Of a DNA stretch of 64,000 bases, positions 11,529 to 21,326 are shown piece after piece. Under the pieces are notes generated by a model. The model ran no database searches, was not told the DNA's origin, and was given only the letters and a program-made list of their open reading frames with translations. Source of the DNA: Zychaea mexicana (taxonomy: Eukaryota; Mucoromycota; Mucoromycetes; Mucorales; Lichtheimiaceae). Location of the stretch: the NCBI RefSeq assembly GCF_025766255.1, contig NW_026516736.1, forward strand, positions 1-64,000. Reading direction: 5' to 3'. A program made the position numbers and the translations under genes. How positions within the stretch are numbered: the first letter of the stretch is position 1; each line of letters starts with the position of its first letter.

Positions 11529-12408
11529 TGCGTCGATATATGGCCTTCTTGGTTACAGTTCCAACATTTGGGTGGGGGCCTTGGTGGGTAATTGGGAGGG
11601 GTTCTTCTGTACTGCTGCGAGGGTCCAAGTTGTAATTGCAAGGCACGCAGACTTTCCGCCACTTGCGTCAACAATGTGTGCGTTTGCGACACCGAATCCT
11701 CTGGCGCCAAACTTGAAGGTGCCGCCCTGCCTGACGAAGCCACGCTGCTACCCACCACCTTGACTTCAGACTTTCTTCTCGATGCCACACCACTCGCCCC
11801 CGAGACATCCTGGCTGCGCAAATACTTGTTCCTTGCATTCTCGATGCGTACTGCCTTGTCTACCGCCTCCTTCCATGACGTTGCTACCGCCGATTCTTCC
11901 ATGCGAAATGCGATTTCTGGATCAATAGCTTGGACGAAATAACGGACTTGGTACGACTCCTCAGCTAACCCAACCAGAGAAAACAGCTCCTGCAACTTGT
12001 ATGCGACATCCTCGACGGTTTCGCCTTGGTCTTGCTTTACGCGTTCGATTTTCGCCCACCATGTCTCTCGATGTTCGGCCGAAATAAAACGCGCCTTAAA
12101 CGCCTCTTCGAACGTTTCCCACGTAACGATGCTATCTTCTAGCGGCACCCACCAGAGTTCAGCTTGCCCCTTCAGATGCGAGGCCGCGACGAGCAACACC
12201 TCAGCGTCGGACAGGTTGCCTCGTTGCCAGAGACGTCGAACTTGGCGAAGCCACACCATCGGATTCTCGCCCGAACCGGAACCAGAGAAGGAGCCAGGCG
12301 ACGAGATAAACTTGAATATCTTGTTGTTTACGGAATCGGTTTCGTTATTGTTCTTGATGCACGACACGGTCTTGTTCTTCAAATGATATCCCGGTCGACC
12401 CCCCAAAT
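11477..12408 (-). CDS. gypsy-1 Gag
   Basis: Retrotransposon Gag that would package element RNA in cytoplasmic particles. Conserved gag blocks run from MVWLRQVRRLWQRGN through LKGQAELWWVPL and WETFEEAFKARF to a CCHC zinc knuckle, CWNCNQEGHISTQCP, before the stop at 11477. The frame is open back into the LTR, but the first Met after the LTR in this frame is that of MVWLRQ, so the true start (perhaps spliced or non-AUG) is unresolved. The downstream frame overlaps by about 50 bp, as in elements using frameshifting. Confidence 0.8.
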
Positions 12409-13356
12409 TGACACGTGTGGTGTTTGGAAAAGGAAAAAGGTAGTATATAAAAAGGGGAAAAGGTAGAAAGGGTTCAGAAGAATAGGGTTGATATGCGGTA
12501 AAATACAAATAGACAGAATTCAGAAAATAAAAAGGAATCAGGGGTATGATGAACGCGAAATACAAATACACAGATACACGATTACAATAACGCAAGTTCC
12601 ACTTCCGATGTCAATTGTCAATCCACGAATATATGTCTGAAAACGCTTAATCTTTATTTTATTATGGGGTTAATCCCCTTTTATACACCTTGTCAACTGG
12701 GCGCGCTCGGCCGAGAACGACGCCAGACACAGAGGACAACGATCTCTATCGGGTAGTTTGGACGGAGTAGAAGACGGAAAAATAGGGAAATGAATATAGC
12801 AATGTCTATACGACGGATGGAAACATAAGAGAGGGAGTACGGCGGAAAATAAGAGGGGCCATGAAATTACAGGGTCATGGTAACAAGGTGAGGGTAACGA
12901 GGGAAAAGGACAACGGAGAATAATATAAACTGCGCAGGGCAGGTAGCATGAGTACGTGAGAGAGTATAATACGGAAAATAAGGATGGATAGAAATATAGG
13001 GGACGGGTCCCGTTAAAAGAAGCATAAAGAAGAAATAATATTCGGCGCCTATGGCCGGCACGATTTAGAGTTAAAGGAACGTAAAATGACGCGAGAGGAA
13101 ATGACAGGATTATTTACAGAAAAAGAGCTAAGGGAACTAAGAAAAATAAAGGGAACTGACAGAAAGGGAAAAAGAAGTATGATAATCCCCGGATGGGGGG
13201 TGCGAGAAGAATTGTGGGGAGTTGGGGGGGAACCTGTGGATCGGATGACCATCGCCGGCAGAAAGATCCGCCACCGAAATCGTCCATGATTGGCCGAAGC
13301 CAGAATTCGTTCGTCGGATATGAATGAGGCCGGAAAGCCCCACACACTTCGTGTCA
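12409..13356 (-). repeat. gypsy-1 LTR (5' LTR in element orientation)
   Basis: 948 bp, about 99% like 6041-6989. It ends 10 bp before tRNA-Gly. Confidence 0.93.
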
Positions 13357-13366
13357 AATCGAGCAT

Positions 13367-13437
13367 GCGTCGATGGTTTAGTGGTATAATATCCGCCTGC
13401 CACGCGGATGACCCGAGTTCGATTCTCGGTCGACGCA
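13367..13437 (+). tRNA. tRNA-Gly(GCC)
   Basis: Cloverleaf with acceptor GCGTCGA/TCGACGC and D arm GGTTTAGTGGTATAAT. The anticodon stem TCCGC/GCGGA encloses the loop CTGCCAC (anticodon GCC). The T arm is CCGAG TTCGATT CTCGG. Length 71 nt without intron. The internal A and B boxes are the pol III promoter. gypsy-1 ends 10 bp upstream and another LTR-like start lies 11 bp downstream. Confidence 0.96.
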
Positions 13438-13448
13438 TAATAACTGAT

Positions 13449-14230
13449 GTTATATGCTTTTGTATCATTTTTATGTAGGATTTTTGGCCCTAGTAATATT
13501 CCTATGCCGTAGCCATAGTAACGAGTGTCGTCCTTTTTGTAAGATTGTACCACGAAGAATAATGACGACCCACGAAGGAATAAAAACGGAGGGGAGACCA
13601 CAAAGAAGTAAGACCACGAAGGTATATGCACGAAGATAGATAGGTTATTAGATACTCTTTTTATTCAATCAAGTTGACCCATATTTATACTATTTCTAAA
13701 ACTATAAATATACATTTATACTGCTGCGGATATAATAATAGCTATGAATAAAGGTATGACTCCGACGATTAGCGTTGCACAGTAAAGAAGTATAATAAGT
13801 GGGCAGCTGCAAAACTTGATGACTGCAGTAAAAGAAATATGTACGGTTATTAATATAACCGAGTATTGTGCGACGACACAAGTCGCTTTTTGGTAGGTGG
13901 ATCCGTAGCTAATGAGAAAGGATAGGAACAAAGGGTAATCACCGAATAGAGGGTTGTTAAAAGATACTTTTTATTGCTTATGATCGTGTGGCTATTTATA
14001 ATCTTTTTCTCTAATAAAGTGCCTCAGGGCTTGCCATATGATACAACTATATAATACGATACAAATACGATGCTGTCGAATGCCGCCTTCTACTCATTGT
14101 TTGTGTACTCGTTTGTGTGTTGTCAACGTCTTTTAGCGCAGCGGAATTCTGTTGTAATTGTTTGCTGCCTGGCAAAAGTGTTGCGCTGCTAAAACGGAAT
14201 AATTAAAGGCCAGTCATTTTTACTATAACA
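13449..14230 (-). repeat. Probable gypsy LTR(s) flanking tRNA-Gly downstream
   Basis: On the minus strand a purine run GAGGAGGGGATAT is followed at 14230 by TGTTATAG, which looks like a polypurine tract and LTR start. The far end may be at 13449, where the plus strand reads TGTTATA (a 7-nt inverted match). Two similar internal blocks (about 13641-13665 and 13951-13975, each with GATACT(C)TTTTTATT) suggest either one long LTR or two overlapping fragments. Confidence 0.5.
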
Positions 14231-14640
14231 ATATCCCCTCCTCAAAATGTTGGTCGTCCTCGAACAACAAAGCGATCTGTCCAGCAGCATCGAGATAGCA
14301 GCGTTCAGTAGCACGAGCTACAGTAGGGTCATACCAAGGTTCGTCCAGGTTCTTAGAAGCCACCTGGATAGGGTGGAGACGATTAGTGTGCACCCAAGAA
14401 TTATAGACTTGACTATGGGAGTCTTCCAATTGATAAATGTCAGTATCGGGCTTAACAGCGAGAATCTTGTTAAGGTCCCTTCCAGTTAAATTCTAAGCTC
14501 AACTTGTTTTCGTGGCACATCAAAACATGATCGCCAATAGAAAACTTTTGAGTCTTGAGTAAGGCATCCCAATGAGCTTTATCCTTGGCAGCATTTTCCT
14601 TGAGTCAACGTTCCATAAGTAAGCAGGCCTCACGTAAATG
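14231..14640 (-). pseudogene. gypsy pol C-terminal fragment (copy C)
   Basis: Minus-strand frames give FSIGDHVLMCHENKLSLEFN and, after frameshifts, NSWVHTNRLHPIQ and WYDPTVARA. These match the equivalent part of the gypsy fragment at 24274-24800 (DHVLMRHENKLSLEFN; HTDR; WYDPTATR). This is the region after integrase leading to the polypurine tract. It is truncated beyond about 14640 and broken by a stop after LEFN. Confidence 0.7.
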
Positions 14641-15095
14641 GCACACCTCAGGAACACATCCCCTTATTTGGCTCGGTGGCCATATCCGTAGTAAGGAATT
14701 TTCATCTACTAGTCACTACAAACAATATAAAGAAAGGAAAAAATACGTAAGATGCAAGTGCAATGAGTGTTTATTTGATGATATATTTGTTTACGCAAGA
14801 AAAGTTTTGAAAACTATGCTTATTTACAGATATATAGGGAAAAAACAATGTTGTGGTTAAGTAACTAGTTCGATTTCTTTCTTTTTCGCGTATCATTATT
14901 ATTTGCACTACATGATGGGTGAGATCTGTTTTGACTGCCAGGGCAATTATGTGGATCAGTGCAGCCCTCATTTTGACAAGTCTGGGAATACTTTTATTGT
15001 TTTTTTGGTGGTAGGTTTTTAAAGAAATCAGCATGGCTTATGCTTGAAGATAGTGATGATTGCATTTGCCATATGTAATGCTGTTGGTGTTGTGG
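14641..15095. other. No recognisable gene
   Basis: AT-rich spacer; decayed gypsy sequence may extend to about 14690. Small frames here show no motifs. Confidence 0.4.
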
Positions 15096-15404
15096 CTAGA
15101 TTGCTTGTTGCTGAGGTGTAGGACTATAGAGCATATGCTGCTGTTGTTGCTGCTGCTTCAATGAATGCGGCTGCACTTGGAATGCTAGATATAATTGCGG
15201 TTGTAGTGTAGATGTAGTAGGCGGTGGTGGTAATGCTGACATAGGTGGACGTACAAAGGAATACAAATCAGATTGGCTGTAAACTTGTTGCTGTTGTATT
15301 GGTCGTGGAGCAAGCGGTTGGTAGACAGAATATCTAGATTGCAATCGTCTGGATGTACTACATTGTATTAGTGATGGCAGTGTCAGTGCTGAAATATAAC
15401 TCAT
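15096..15404 (-). CDS. Hypothetical Gln/Pro-rich small protein
   Basis: A 102-codon ATG frame ending in SLKQQQQQQHM and TPQQQAI, with Pro-rich PPPPTTSTLQPQ in the middle. No domain is recognised. Such sequence is typical of low-complexity regulatory tails but also of chance frames over CAG/CTG repeats (CTGCTGTTGTTGCTGCTGC on the plus strand). No introns or neighbours support it. Confidence 0.3.
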   Translation of the reverse strand: MSYISALTLPSLIQCSTSRRLQSRYSVYQPLAPRPIQQQQVYSQSDLYSFVRPPMSALPPPPTTSTLQPQLYLAFQVQPHSLKQQQQQQHMLYSPTPQQQAI

Positions 15405-15584
15405 GGTTAAAGAAAAACAAGAGATTTATAGATTATTAATAAATTATAATATTTTTTAATGTAATAAGTTCAAAAAAATTATATTTAAAGAAATATAGTT
15501 GTTTCAATTTGTAATCCTTAATAAAATTTGTAATCACCAAATATTTTTGTAATCTTTATGAATATAAAAATTTCATAAACTGGC

Positions 15585-15643
15585 GGAATGGTAATGAGCA
15601 TACCCTCCTCTAAGCTAGACCAACTGGATCGACGCTTAGCTTG
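15585..15643 (+). other. Conserved structured core, copy 1
   Basis: About 50 nt containing GAGCATACCCTCCTCTA and ACTGGATCGACGC recur at 33701-33750 in otherwise unrelated AT-rich DNA. CTAAGC and GCTTAG can pair here; in the other copy TAGGC pairs with GCCTA, so the stem is kept by compensating changes. Flanked at 15578 and about 15709 by the direct repeat ACTGGCGGA. Confidence 0.55.
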
Positions 15644-15721
15644 ACAGAATAGAATTATATCTAATTTTGCTATTTATAACAAATATTATAAATATGATTC
15701 ATTCTCCACTGGCGGATTCAA

Positions 15722-16407
15722 TTAAGGCTCCAAAACTTGAGCAGGTCTTCCTTCCGCATACTGCCATTCAATTTTGTCGTGTCGCAGGTGGTGTCTAGTG
15801 CTCAGTGCTTTTGCAAATGGACTAGGCCCCATTCCGTTACCAAAGCAGAGCCGCATATTTGTCATCAACTCCTTGGATACACCACTTTTATGTGAAAGAG
15901 TGGCTAGGTATTCGAGCGCAAGTTGTATAGGTAGCAATTTTTCTATCAAGTTTTCGTCTGTGCCCATAATTGTGTTGACGTCGCATCCGTCGTTTTTGCA
16001 TTGATAAAAAGAGGATAGGATGTAATAAAAGTCGTCGTCGTCTGCGATGCGTCTGGCAAGTGGGTTTGATGGAAATCCAAGCTCTGTGAGTTTTTGCTTG
16101 CACTTAGGACACTTGAGCTCTTCTACTAAAGGTGGACAAGCCAAACGAACACACGTGGCAGATATAAGTCGGTTGGTTCAAAGTATATCTTCTTGTACAT
16201 AGCGAAGAAGGGGGCTGGAGGCAAAACCCAAAAGGTCTTGTTTTTGTAGCAAGCTGGCGTTCCTTTGCTTCTTCCTTCTCTGTCAATCTTATTGTGAACA
16301 CTTGTTAGGTACGGCTCAAATACTTTAGGCGTTGCCAACGTTTCCTCATCGCGTCCCACCGACGGTGTCATTAAATCGTTAGACTGATGAAAATTAAATG
16401 AGCACAA
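15722..16407 (-). pseudogene. DUF6729-like protein, frameshifted
   Basis: The frame 16407-16126 gives YLTSVHNKI, WVLPPAPFFAMYKKIYF and DLYLPRVFVWLVHL. The frame 16144-15722 continues VEELKCPKCKQKL, ARRIADDDDFYYI, a second Cys pair (QCKNDGCD) and a C-terminus with STRHHLRHDKIEW. Together they resemble the fungal DUF6729 arrangement (W-L-P block, D-F/Y-PRVF-W, CPxC, ARR). One base is missing near 16128, between VHL and VEELKCPKC. These proteins usually travel with transposons; no function is established. The assignment is from memory of the pattern. Confidence 0.6.
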
Positions 16408-16619
16408 TTAAGAATATATCCCTTAATAAGTCAGAGTCGAGCAGTGGAAACATACTTTACTGTGTAGATATATCAAACTTAAAAAAGTACTTTTTGACAG
16501 TGTCGTGTCAAAGTGGTTGTTGCAGCAGTAACCCAAGTATTTATCCTGCAGCTATATATATACTATGGAACGCACTCAAGCTTTGTGTAATGCTGGATGT
16601 TATTCTTTATTCCTGATTG

Positions 16620-17585
16620 GACAAACTTTATTTCGCCTTTGTTATTGGCGTAAAAAACAATGCCACACTTTATTTTTTACAAGCAAGTAGTCACTTTTTC
16701 TATACTGCACTTTATTCTGTATATTTTACTGGCTAGATCTCTACCGGTATGGCCTGACTGCCCCTACGACGAATTGGTTACTGGCCGTGGATCAATTCGC
16801 CACCTGTTTCGCGCTCTTGATTCCCGCTCCGTCAAGATTGCGTCATTTCATATACGTGCACTGATGCCAAATGCTCCTATGCTCGAGTCTCCTGAATCTT
16901 ATTGTAGCTGGGTCGATCTTCAACCTTTCTATGCTCACCTTCACATCAACAACGTCCCCTTGATTCTTGTAGCATTCAAGCATATCGCCTCTCTCGCCAA
17001 CAGCATGCCATTGCGCTTGCTACTGCTGATCCATCCTTTCCTGACCTCACCAAATCTAAATGGCGCCTTTTCTGGAAAGCCTGTATCCCTCCAGCAGCTC
17101 GAACGATTTACTGACGTGCCCTTCATAACAAAGTATCCTGTCAATCTATTTTACATGAGATTCTACCTAATCGCTTTGATAGCCCTATATGTATCCTCGA
17201 TGATCACGAATTGGACTTGGTTGCTCATTTCCTATTTGCTTGGTTACTCAAATAGGATGTCTGGTCTCAGGTTCTTAAGGACTGTCTCCTTGAGTCTGTT
17301 TCTGCTGGTACTATATCCAAAGCAATCTTCTCCCTTGACTTTCCATCATGGCCTTTACGGCGCTCTTATCTTTCCACAATTCAACTTATTGCTAGTATCA
17401 TGCTGGGTGTCTGGCATGCATACTAGTCATTTGTTTTTTCCTCTGTTCCTTTTAACTTTATAGTCATTAGTAATTCTACTCATAAAATACTTCTCACCTT
17501 CCGTCAGGAAGAAATCATCTTTTTGTATAAGCCTCCCTAGATCCCCTTTTATTGCATTTCTTACTTAAAAAAAAATACAAAAATA
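16620..17585 (+). pseudogene. L1-like LINE 3' end (decayed RT C-terminal region)
   Basis: In the frame carrying QAYRLSRQQHAIALATA and KWRLFWKACIPPAARTIY, the RT C-terminal region continues past TGA (where WRAL is expected) to RALHNKVSCQSILHEILP, FDSPICIL, DLVAHFLFAW and, after TAG, DVWSQVLKD. This pattern (FW...IPP-ART-WWRALHNKL-C...HFLF-C...VW) is typical of L1-type elements of these fungi. The 267-codon open frame at 16660-17463 is a different frame. An A-rich tail near 17568-17582 marks the 3' end, joined to the AT-rich element remnant. Confidence 0.65.
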
Positions 17586-17599
17586 TGCATATCCTTCTT

Positions 17600-18031
17600 T
17601 CCCTCCCTTTTTGTAGATATCCTTTCGTAATTAAAATAAATTGCAATAATTTATATATTATTTATTATTAGATATATATAAAAGCCAGACAAACCAAGGC
17701 AAACTTTTTTATATATTAGGGGGAGACTATGCCATTTGTATTTATATTCCTTGTTAGGTCTAAAAATCTATACGAAATAGTAACGTAATACAACTTTTTT
17801 TAGGTATTTTAAAGAATTTAATGATATTAAAAGATATTTATACATAGTTATTTATTTGTTCTTATTTTGAAAATAATAATTTAATATTTCTGTAATGATT
17901 ATAAAAATAAAAGTAGGAAATAATTTTGTTTTTTAACATATTTGTTTTTATTTATTATAATAATAATAGCTTTATAATATTTTGTAAAATTGATATATTT
18001 TCTCAAACACTAGCATAATAATTATCCCTCA
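17600..18031 (+). mobile_element. AT-rich element, 3' part (copy delta)
   Basis: About 430 bp nearly identical to 32078-32432 joined to 35841-35911, that is, to the 3' part of copy alpha with its Crypton removed. It includes AGGGGGAGACTATGCC (also in alpha, and with two changes in gamma near 48927) and ends at TTATCCCTC. The 5' part, with the ORF, is missing and a LINE tail lies there instead. Confidence 0.75.
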
Positions 18032-18295
18032 TTTCCTATTTCTATTTATTTATTCTACAAAATTCTTTATTTTATAATATAATACTAATTTATAATATTT
18101 TCCTATTTTTTTATTTTTTCTTATTCTTAAACTTTATTTTAATTTATAATTTCTATATATAGTATAATATATATAAAATTTAATTTTTATTTTTATATTT
18201 AAGCTCAGAATATATCTTTTTTTAGTATTAAACGTCTTGCCTAATTTGGTAAGTTATTAGAATACTAGTATACCCTTTGTTCTCAATCGTCTCTC
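18032..18295. other. Very AT-rich spacer
   Basis: Runs of A, T and TATA; no gene or repeat boundary seen. Confidence 0.5.
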
Positions 18296-18545
18296 TAAGG
18301 ATACAAATCCGAAGATATGATTTATCAGTATCCATATGATTTAGGTACCATGAAAAGAAGTATTACGTTACATGGACTGGTGGTGATCAATGGTCGTGTT
18401 GTATAAGCTGTTTTTGATTTAGGCGCGACTGTGTTAGTGATAAGTCAATCATTAGTCAACAAACTAGGGCTGGTTGCGAACGGTGATTATTTGGTAGTGT
18501 CTACTATGGATGAGAAGTCTAACCGACAGTGTGATATTGTTGTTA
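18296..18545 (+). pseudogene. gypsy aspartic protease fragment
   Basis: The frame reads YPYDLGTMKRSI, VVINGRVV, TAA, AVFDLGATVLVISQSL, NKLGL and MDEKSNRQCDIVV. It matches the gypsy-1 protease (YPYDLRTMQSSI, VVINGQVV, ISQSLARRLGL, LDEESDRTGEIVV), here on the plus strand and more AT-rich. It keeps the frame at the active-site region where gypsy-1 has a deletion, though DSGA reads DLGA. It is cut abruptly at about 18545. Confidence 0.75.
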
Positions 18546-18795
18546 TAATAGAGAGCAAAATAATACTGAACAATAAATGGATTTATTTGTATTGCTTATC
18601 ATATCATATCACAAATTATTTGACACTTGTAGAGACTATAAGGACTTATCTCATTCATATCTTGAGGTACCGATGCGAGGGTTGTTGATTCTAGAAAAAC
18701 AAAATAATACATCGCAATAAGTTCATGTATTAGAAATCAAGAATTAACTTCAACAGACCATTTTGGATAAGTGATATGCTTAAAACAAATTGGGT
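18546..18795 (+). repeat. Segment homologous to 29510-29760 (Harbinger 2 interior)
   Basis: From ATAATAGAGAGCAAAATAA to AAAACAAATT, about 250 bp aligns with small gaps to the stretch just after the Myb-like gene of Harbinger 2. It begins exactly where gypsy similarity ends and stops where CACTA similarity begins. Confidence 0.7.
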
Positions 18796-20179
18796 TTGAC
18801 TTTCCTTAGAGATTACGGACAAAGGCAAAGAACTTGGCAGACGCAAAAGCTTGGAAGGCAGCAAAAATGGCTATCGAAAGGACACAGTTGGAGAAGTCAA
18901 ATGGAACATGCTGGTCTGAGTTGCATCATCTTCCATACTTTGATCCTGTTCCACAGAAAATAGTCGACTGTATGCACAACATGTTCTGTGGGACAGCCGA
19001 GCGCATGGCCACTATATGGAAAGATGATGGAGCCTTGACTAAGGAGCATTTGGTTGATATGGAGAGTTGCCTTGAAAAGATGGTGGTGCCCCTATCATAC
19101 AGCATCGCTCGTGGCTATATTGCGACTGGATTTGCTGGAATGACGTCGGATGAATGGAGGTCGTGGACTGTTGCACTCTCGCCATCGTTGTTGAAGGGAA
19201 GATTTCTTGGAGAAAAGATGACACACTGGTTGCTCTTTATCGCAGCAGCACGTCTCCTCTGTAAGCCATCCATCACCATCGCTAAAACGAGGAAGCCTAC
19301 CAACTGCTGCTCAAATTTGGCCGTGACTTCTCAAGATTGTACTCTAGAGATCAAGTCACACCAAATATGCACTTGCATGTTCACCTTCGCGACATGGTAC
19401 TCAATTTTGGCAGCTGCTATAACATGTGGGTATTCAGCTTTGAGTGGTTCAACAAGATCATCAAGAACCAGCACACCAACCAAAAAGACCGTTTCGAGCT
19501 TATGTACATGAAGAAGTTCTTGAGTGTCGTGTTCGCTGATGATATGGTCCGACGAGTTGTGGTCGAGCAGTGCGGCAACAGCACGATTGCCAGACAGATT
19601 GCTGAGCTGTTGCTGCCACAATCAGAAGCCATGCAAGAGCATTACGATTGTAAGCCGTTCTTGGATCAATTGGATTTCGACTATACTGCGGGAGTAAGCG
19701 TAGTTGGTTGGGAGCCGCTGCCACCATCATGTCTTCCCCTCAAGACGGGCAAAAAGGTGTACATGGATACGCGCCACTACCACTGTCTTGTCGAGTATTA
19801 CCAATCGATGTTTCCAGACATGAATTTTGTGTCACTCGCCAGCACTAGTGGTAATCAGGTCAGCGATCACCTCTACAAATTTGCAACAGTCGATCTCCTG
19901 GGCCAAACGTTCATTTCCGAAATGTCTCGCCACATCAACACCAGCACCTATGTCCGAGTCGTTTGCCCAAGTACTCAGTTTTATACTGAAGCGATCGTTC
20001 GTCCTAGGCGCATTTTATATTTCTTTGTCTACAACCTACGCAATCCCACTGACAGTAATTTCTGCCAGTTCGTTTTTGCTTTTGTTGAGTATCTACGACC
20101 AAATACACAAGTCTTTGAGTCGTTTAGGATGCTAGGCATGGATGTCTACCATTTAGAAATCGAACCGTATATGTGGTAG
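18796..20179 (+). pseudogene. Tnp2-type CACTA transposase, copy 2 (5'-truncated)
   Basis: Matches copy 1 from 3972 to the C-terminus. It keeps the base that copy 1 lost near 4136 (DPVPQKIVDCMHNMF reads through) but loses one near 19282, in SITIA, so the frame 18834-19511 derails and 19337-20179 resumes. TAG at 20177-20179 replaces the CAG of EPYTWQ in copy 1, a direct C-to-T nonsense change between copies. The first ~460 bp differ by many transitions, whereas 19690-19980 is almost identical. Confidence 0.88.
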
Positions 20180-20820
20180 TGTGTCGTTCCTTTGGGGAGG
20201 CTCCATTCCGGCGTTGTTGTTACCCCTAATCAAATAGACAATAGCTGTGCTCTTACATATTTACCACGTAAAATAAAAGTAATCTACTCTTAAATGCAAA
20301 ATACCTCAGGTCAGGTCTTTTTCTTTTTTGGCTTCACACTGCTATAGTTGTAATAAAGAATAAAATAAAAATCAAGTTTTGAATTATAGAAATCGCTTCA
20401 GATTTAAAAAGCATTTTGAAGGAATCTAATGCAATGGCGAATCAAGAAACTTGTAGATGGTCAAATAAATAAAAATGTTGAAGAATTTGATTTAGTAATT
20501 GGCAAAAAAAAAAAAGAAAATAAATAAAAAAGGAGAAAAAAGCAAAGTGGTGGAGACAAGCATAGTGGCGGTAAAAGTCTCAGAGTGGGAAGAAGCACAG
20601 CAGTCCAGGTGGTGTAAGAAAGGGGTCATCCCAGATGGTTTTGGGGGAGAAGGATTTTAGTAGGGGAGCTAATTTTAATTTATTTGCTGCATCATAGCTC
20701 TGAAAGCACACTGAAAGCGCTCTGAAAGTACATTCTCACTGAAAGCACACTGAAGGCACATTAAAACAAAAATTTCAGAGTACACTGAAAGTACTCTGAA
20801 ATCGGGTTTTAACTCCAGTG
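20180..20820 (+). mobile_element. CACTA copy 2 right end
   Basis: Homologous to 5472-5990, with fewer and more degenerate CTCTGAAAGCA repeats and the same terminus TTAACTCCAGTG at 20820. Confidence 0.75.
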
Positions 20821-20868
20821 CAAGGGGATAAGGCCGGTAAGCCTTATCCTCTCACGCACAACGTGTCA
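20821..20868 (-). repeat. gypsy-1-type LTR terminal remnant
   Basis: AAGGCCGGTAAGCC and ACGTGTCA echo the gypsy-1 LTR end AGGCCGGAAAGCC...CGTGTCA. It ends 9 bp before tRNA-Ser, the same spacing as gypsy-1 to tRNA-Gly. CACTA copy 2 abuts its left side. Confidence 0.55.
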
Positions 20869-20877
20869 AAAGACGAC

Positions 20878-20959
20878 GACAACTTGACCGAGTGGTTAAG
20901 GTGTGAGACTAGAAATCTCATGGGCTCTGCCCGCGCAGGTTCAAATCCTGCAGTTGTCG
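20878..20959 (+). tRNA. tRNA-Ser(AGA)
   Basis: Acceptor GACAACT pairs with AGTTGTC, followed by D arm ACCGAGTGGTTAAGGT. The anticodon stem TGAGA/TCTCA encloses CTAGAAA (anticodon AGA). The long class II variable arm is TGGGCTCTGCCCG and the T arm GCAGG TTCAAAT CCTGC. Discriminator G, then CTTT. Confidence 0.96.
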
Positions 20960-21326
20960 CTTTGGAAGGAACAGATATTAGTTTTAGTATACCTGTCGAA
21001 TCCTTTTGGTGGAGATACTGTAGCCTGGGGATAAGAGAAAAGGGATAGAAAAGAGTATGTAGATAATTGATTGATATCTTTATTTACAATTGTTGATCCA
21101 AGGTATTTATACCTTTTGAATAACTTAGAGCACTCGCAACGGACCCTGTAAAATTTCCTGTAAACCCGATTTACAGGTCTTTTTACATTTTTGTCTTCGC
21201 ACCGGTCCCTGTAAAATTATCTGTAAAAATGAGAATCTGTGAATTTTTCTCCAAAACCTGTAAAGTAACAGGTCCTGTCTGAGCTCCTGTAAAAACCCCC
21301 TTCTCTTTTGAAACAAACTTTTTAAC

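Larger units (their letters stand above)
6041..13356 (-). mobile_element. Complete Ty3/gypsy LTR retrotransposon (gypsy-1)
   Basis: Two LTRs, 6041-6989 and 12409-13356, begin TGACACG and end CGTGTCA. They bound a minus-strand gag-protease-RT-RNase H-integrase interior. AATC precedes the left LTR and follows the right one, a 4-bp target duplication. The LTRs differ at about 11 places by eye, so insertion is fairly recent. The candidate primer binding site beside the right LTR (12389-12404) is complementary to a tRNA 3' end reading TCCCGGTCGACCCCCCA. Protease and RT each carry a one-base deletion and RT/RNase H an in-frame TAG, so the copy cannot make an intact polyprotein. Confidence 0.93.

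Noticed and set aside
13086..13289. LTR-internal ORFs (also 6719-6922)
   Set aside because: Identical in both LTRs because the LTRs are copies; no domain.
16660..17463. 267-codon open frame on the plus strand
   Set aside because: It is hydrophobic and low in information, while a neighbouring frame carries clear L1-type RT sequence (interrupted by stops); the open frame is a shadow.
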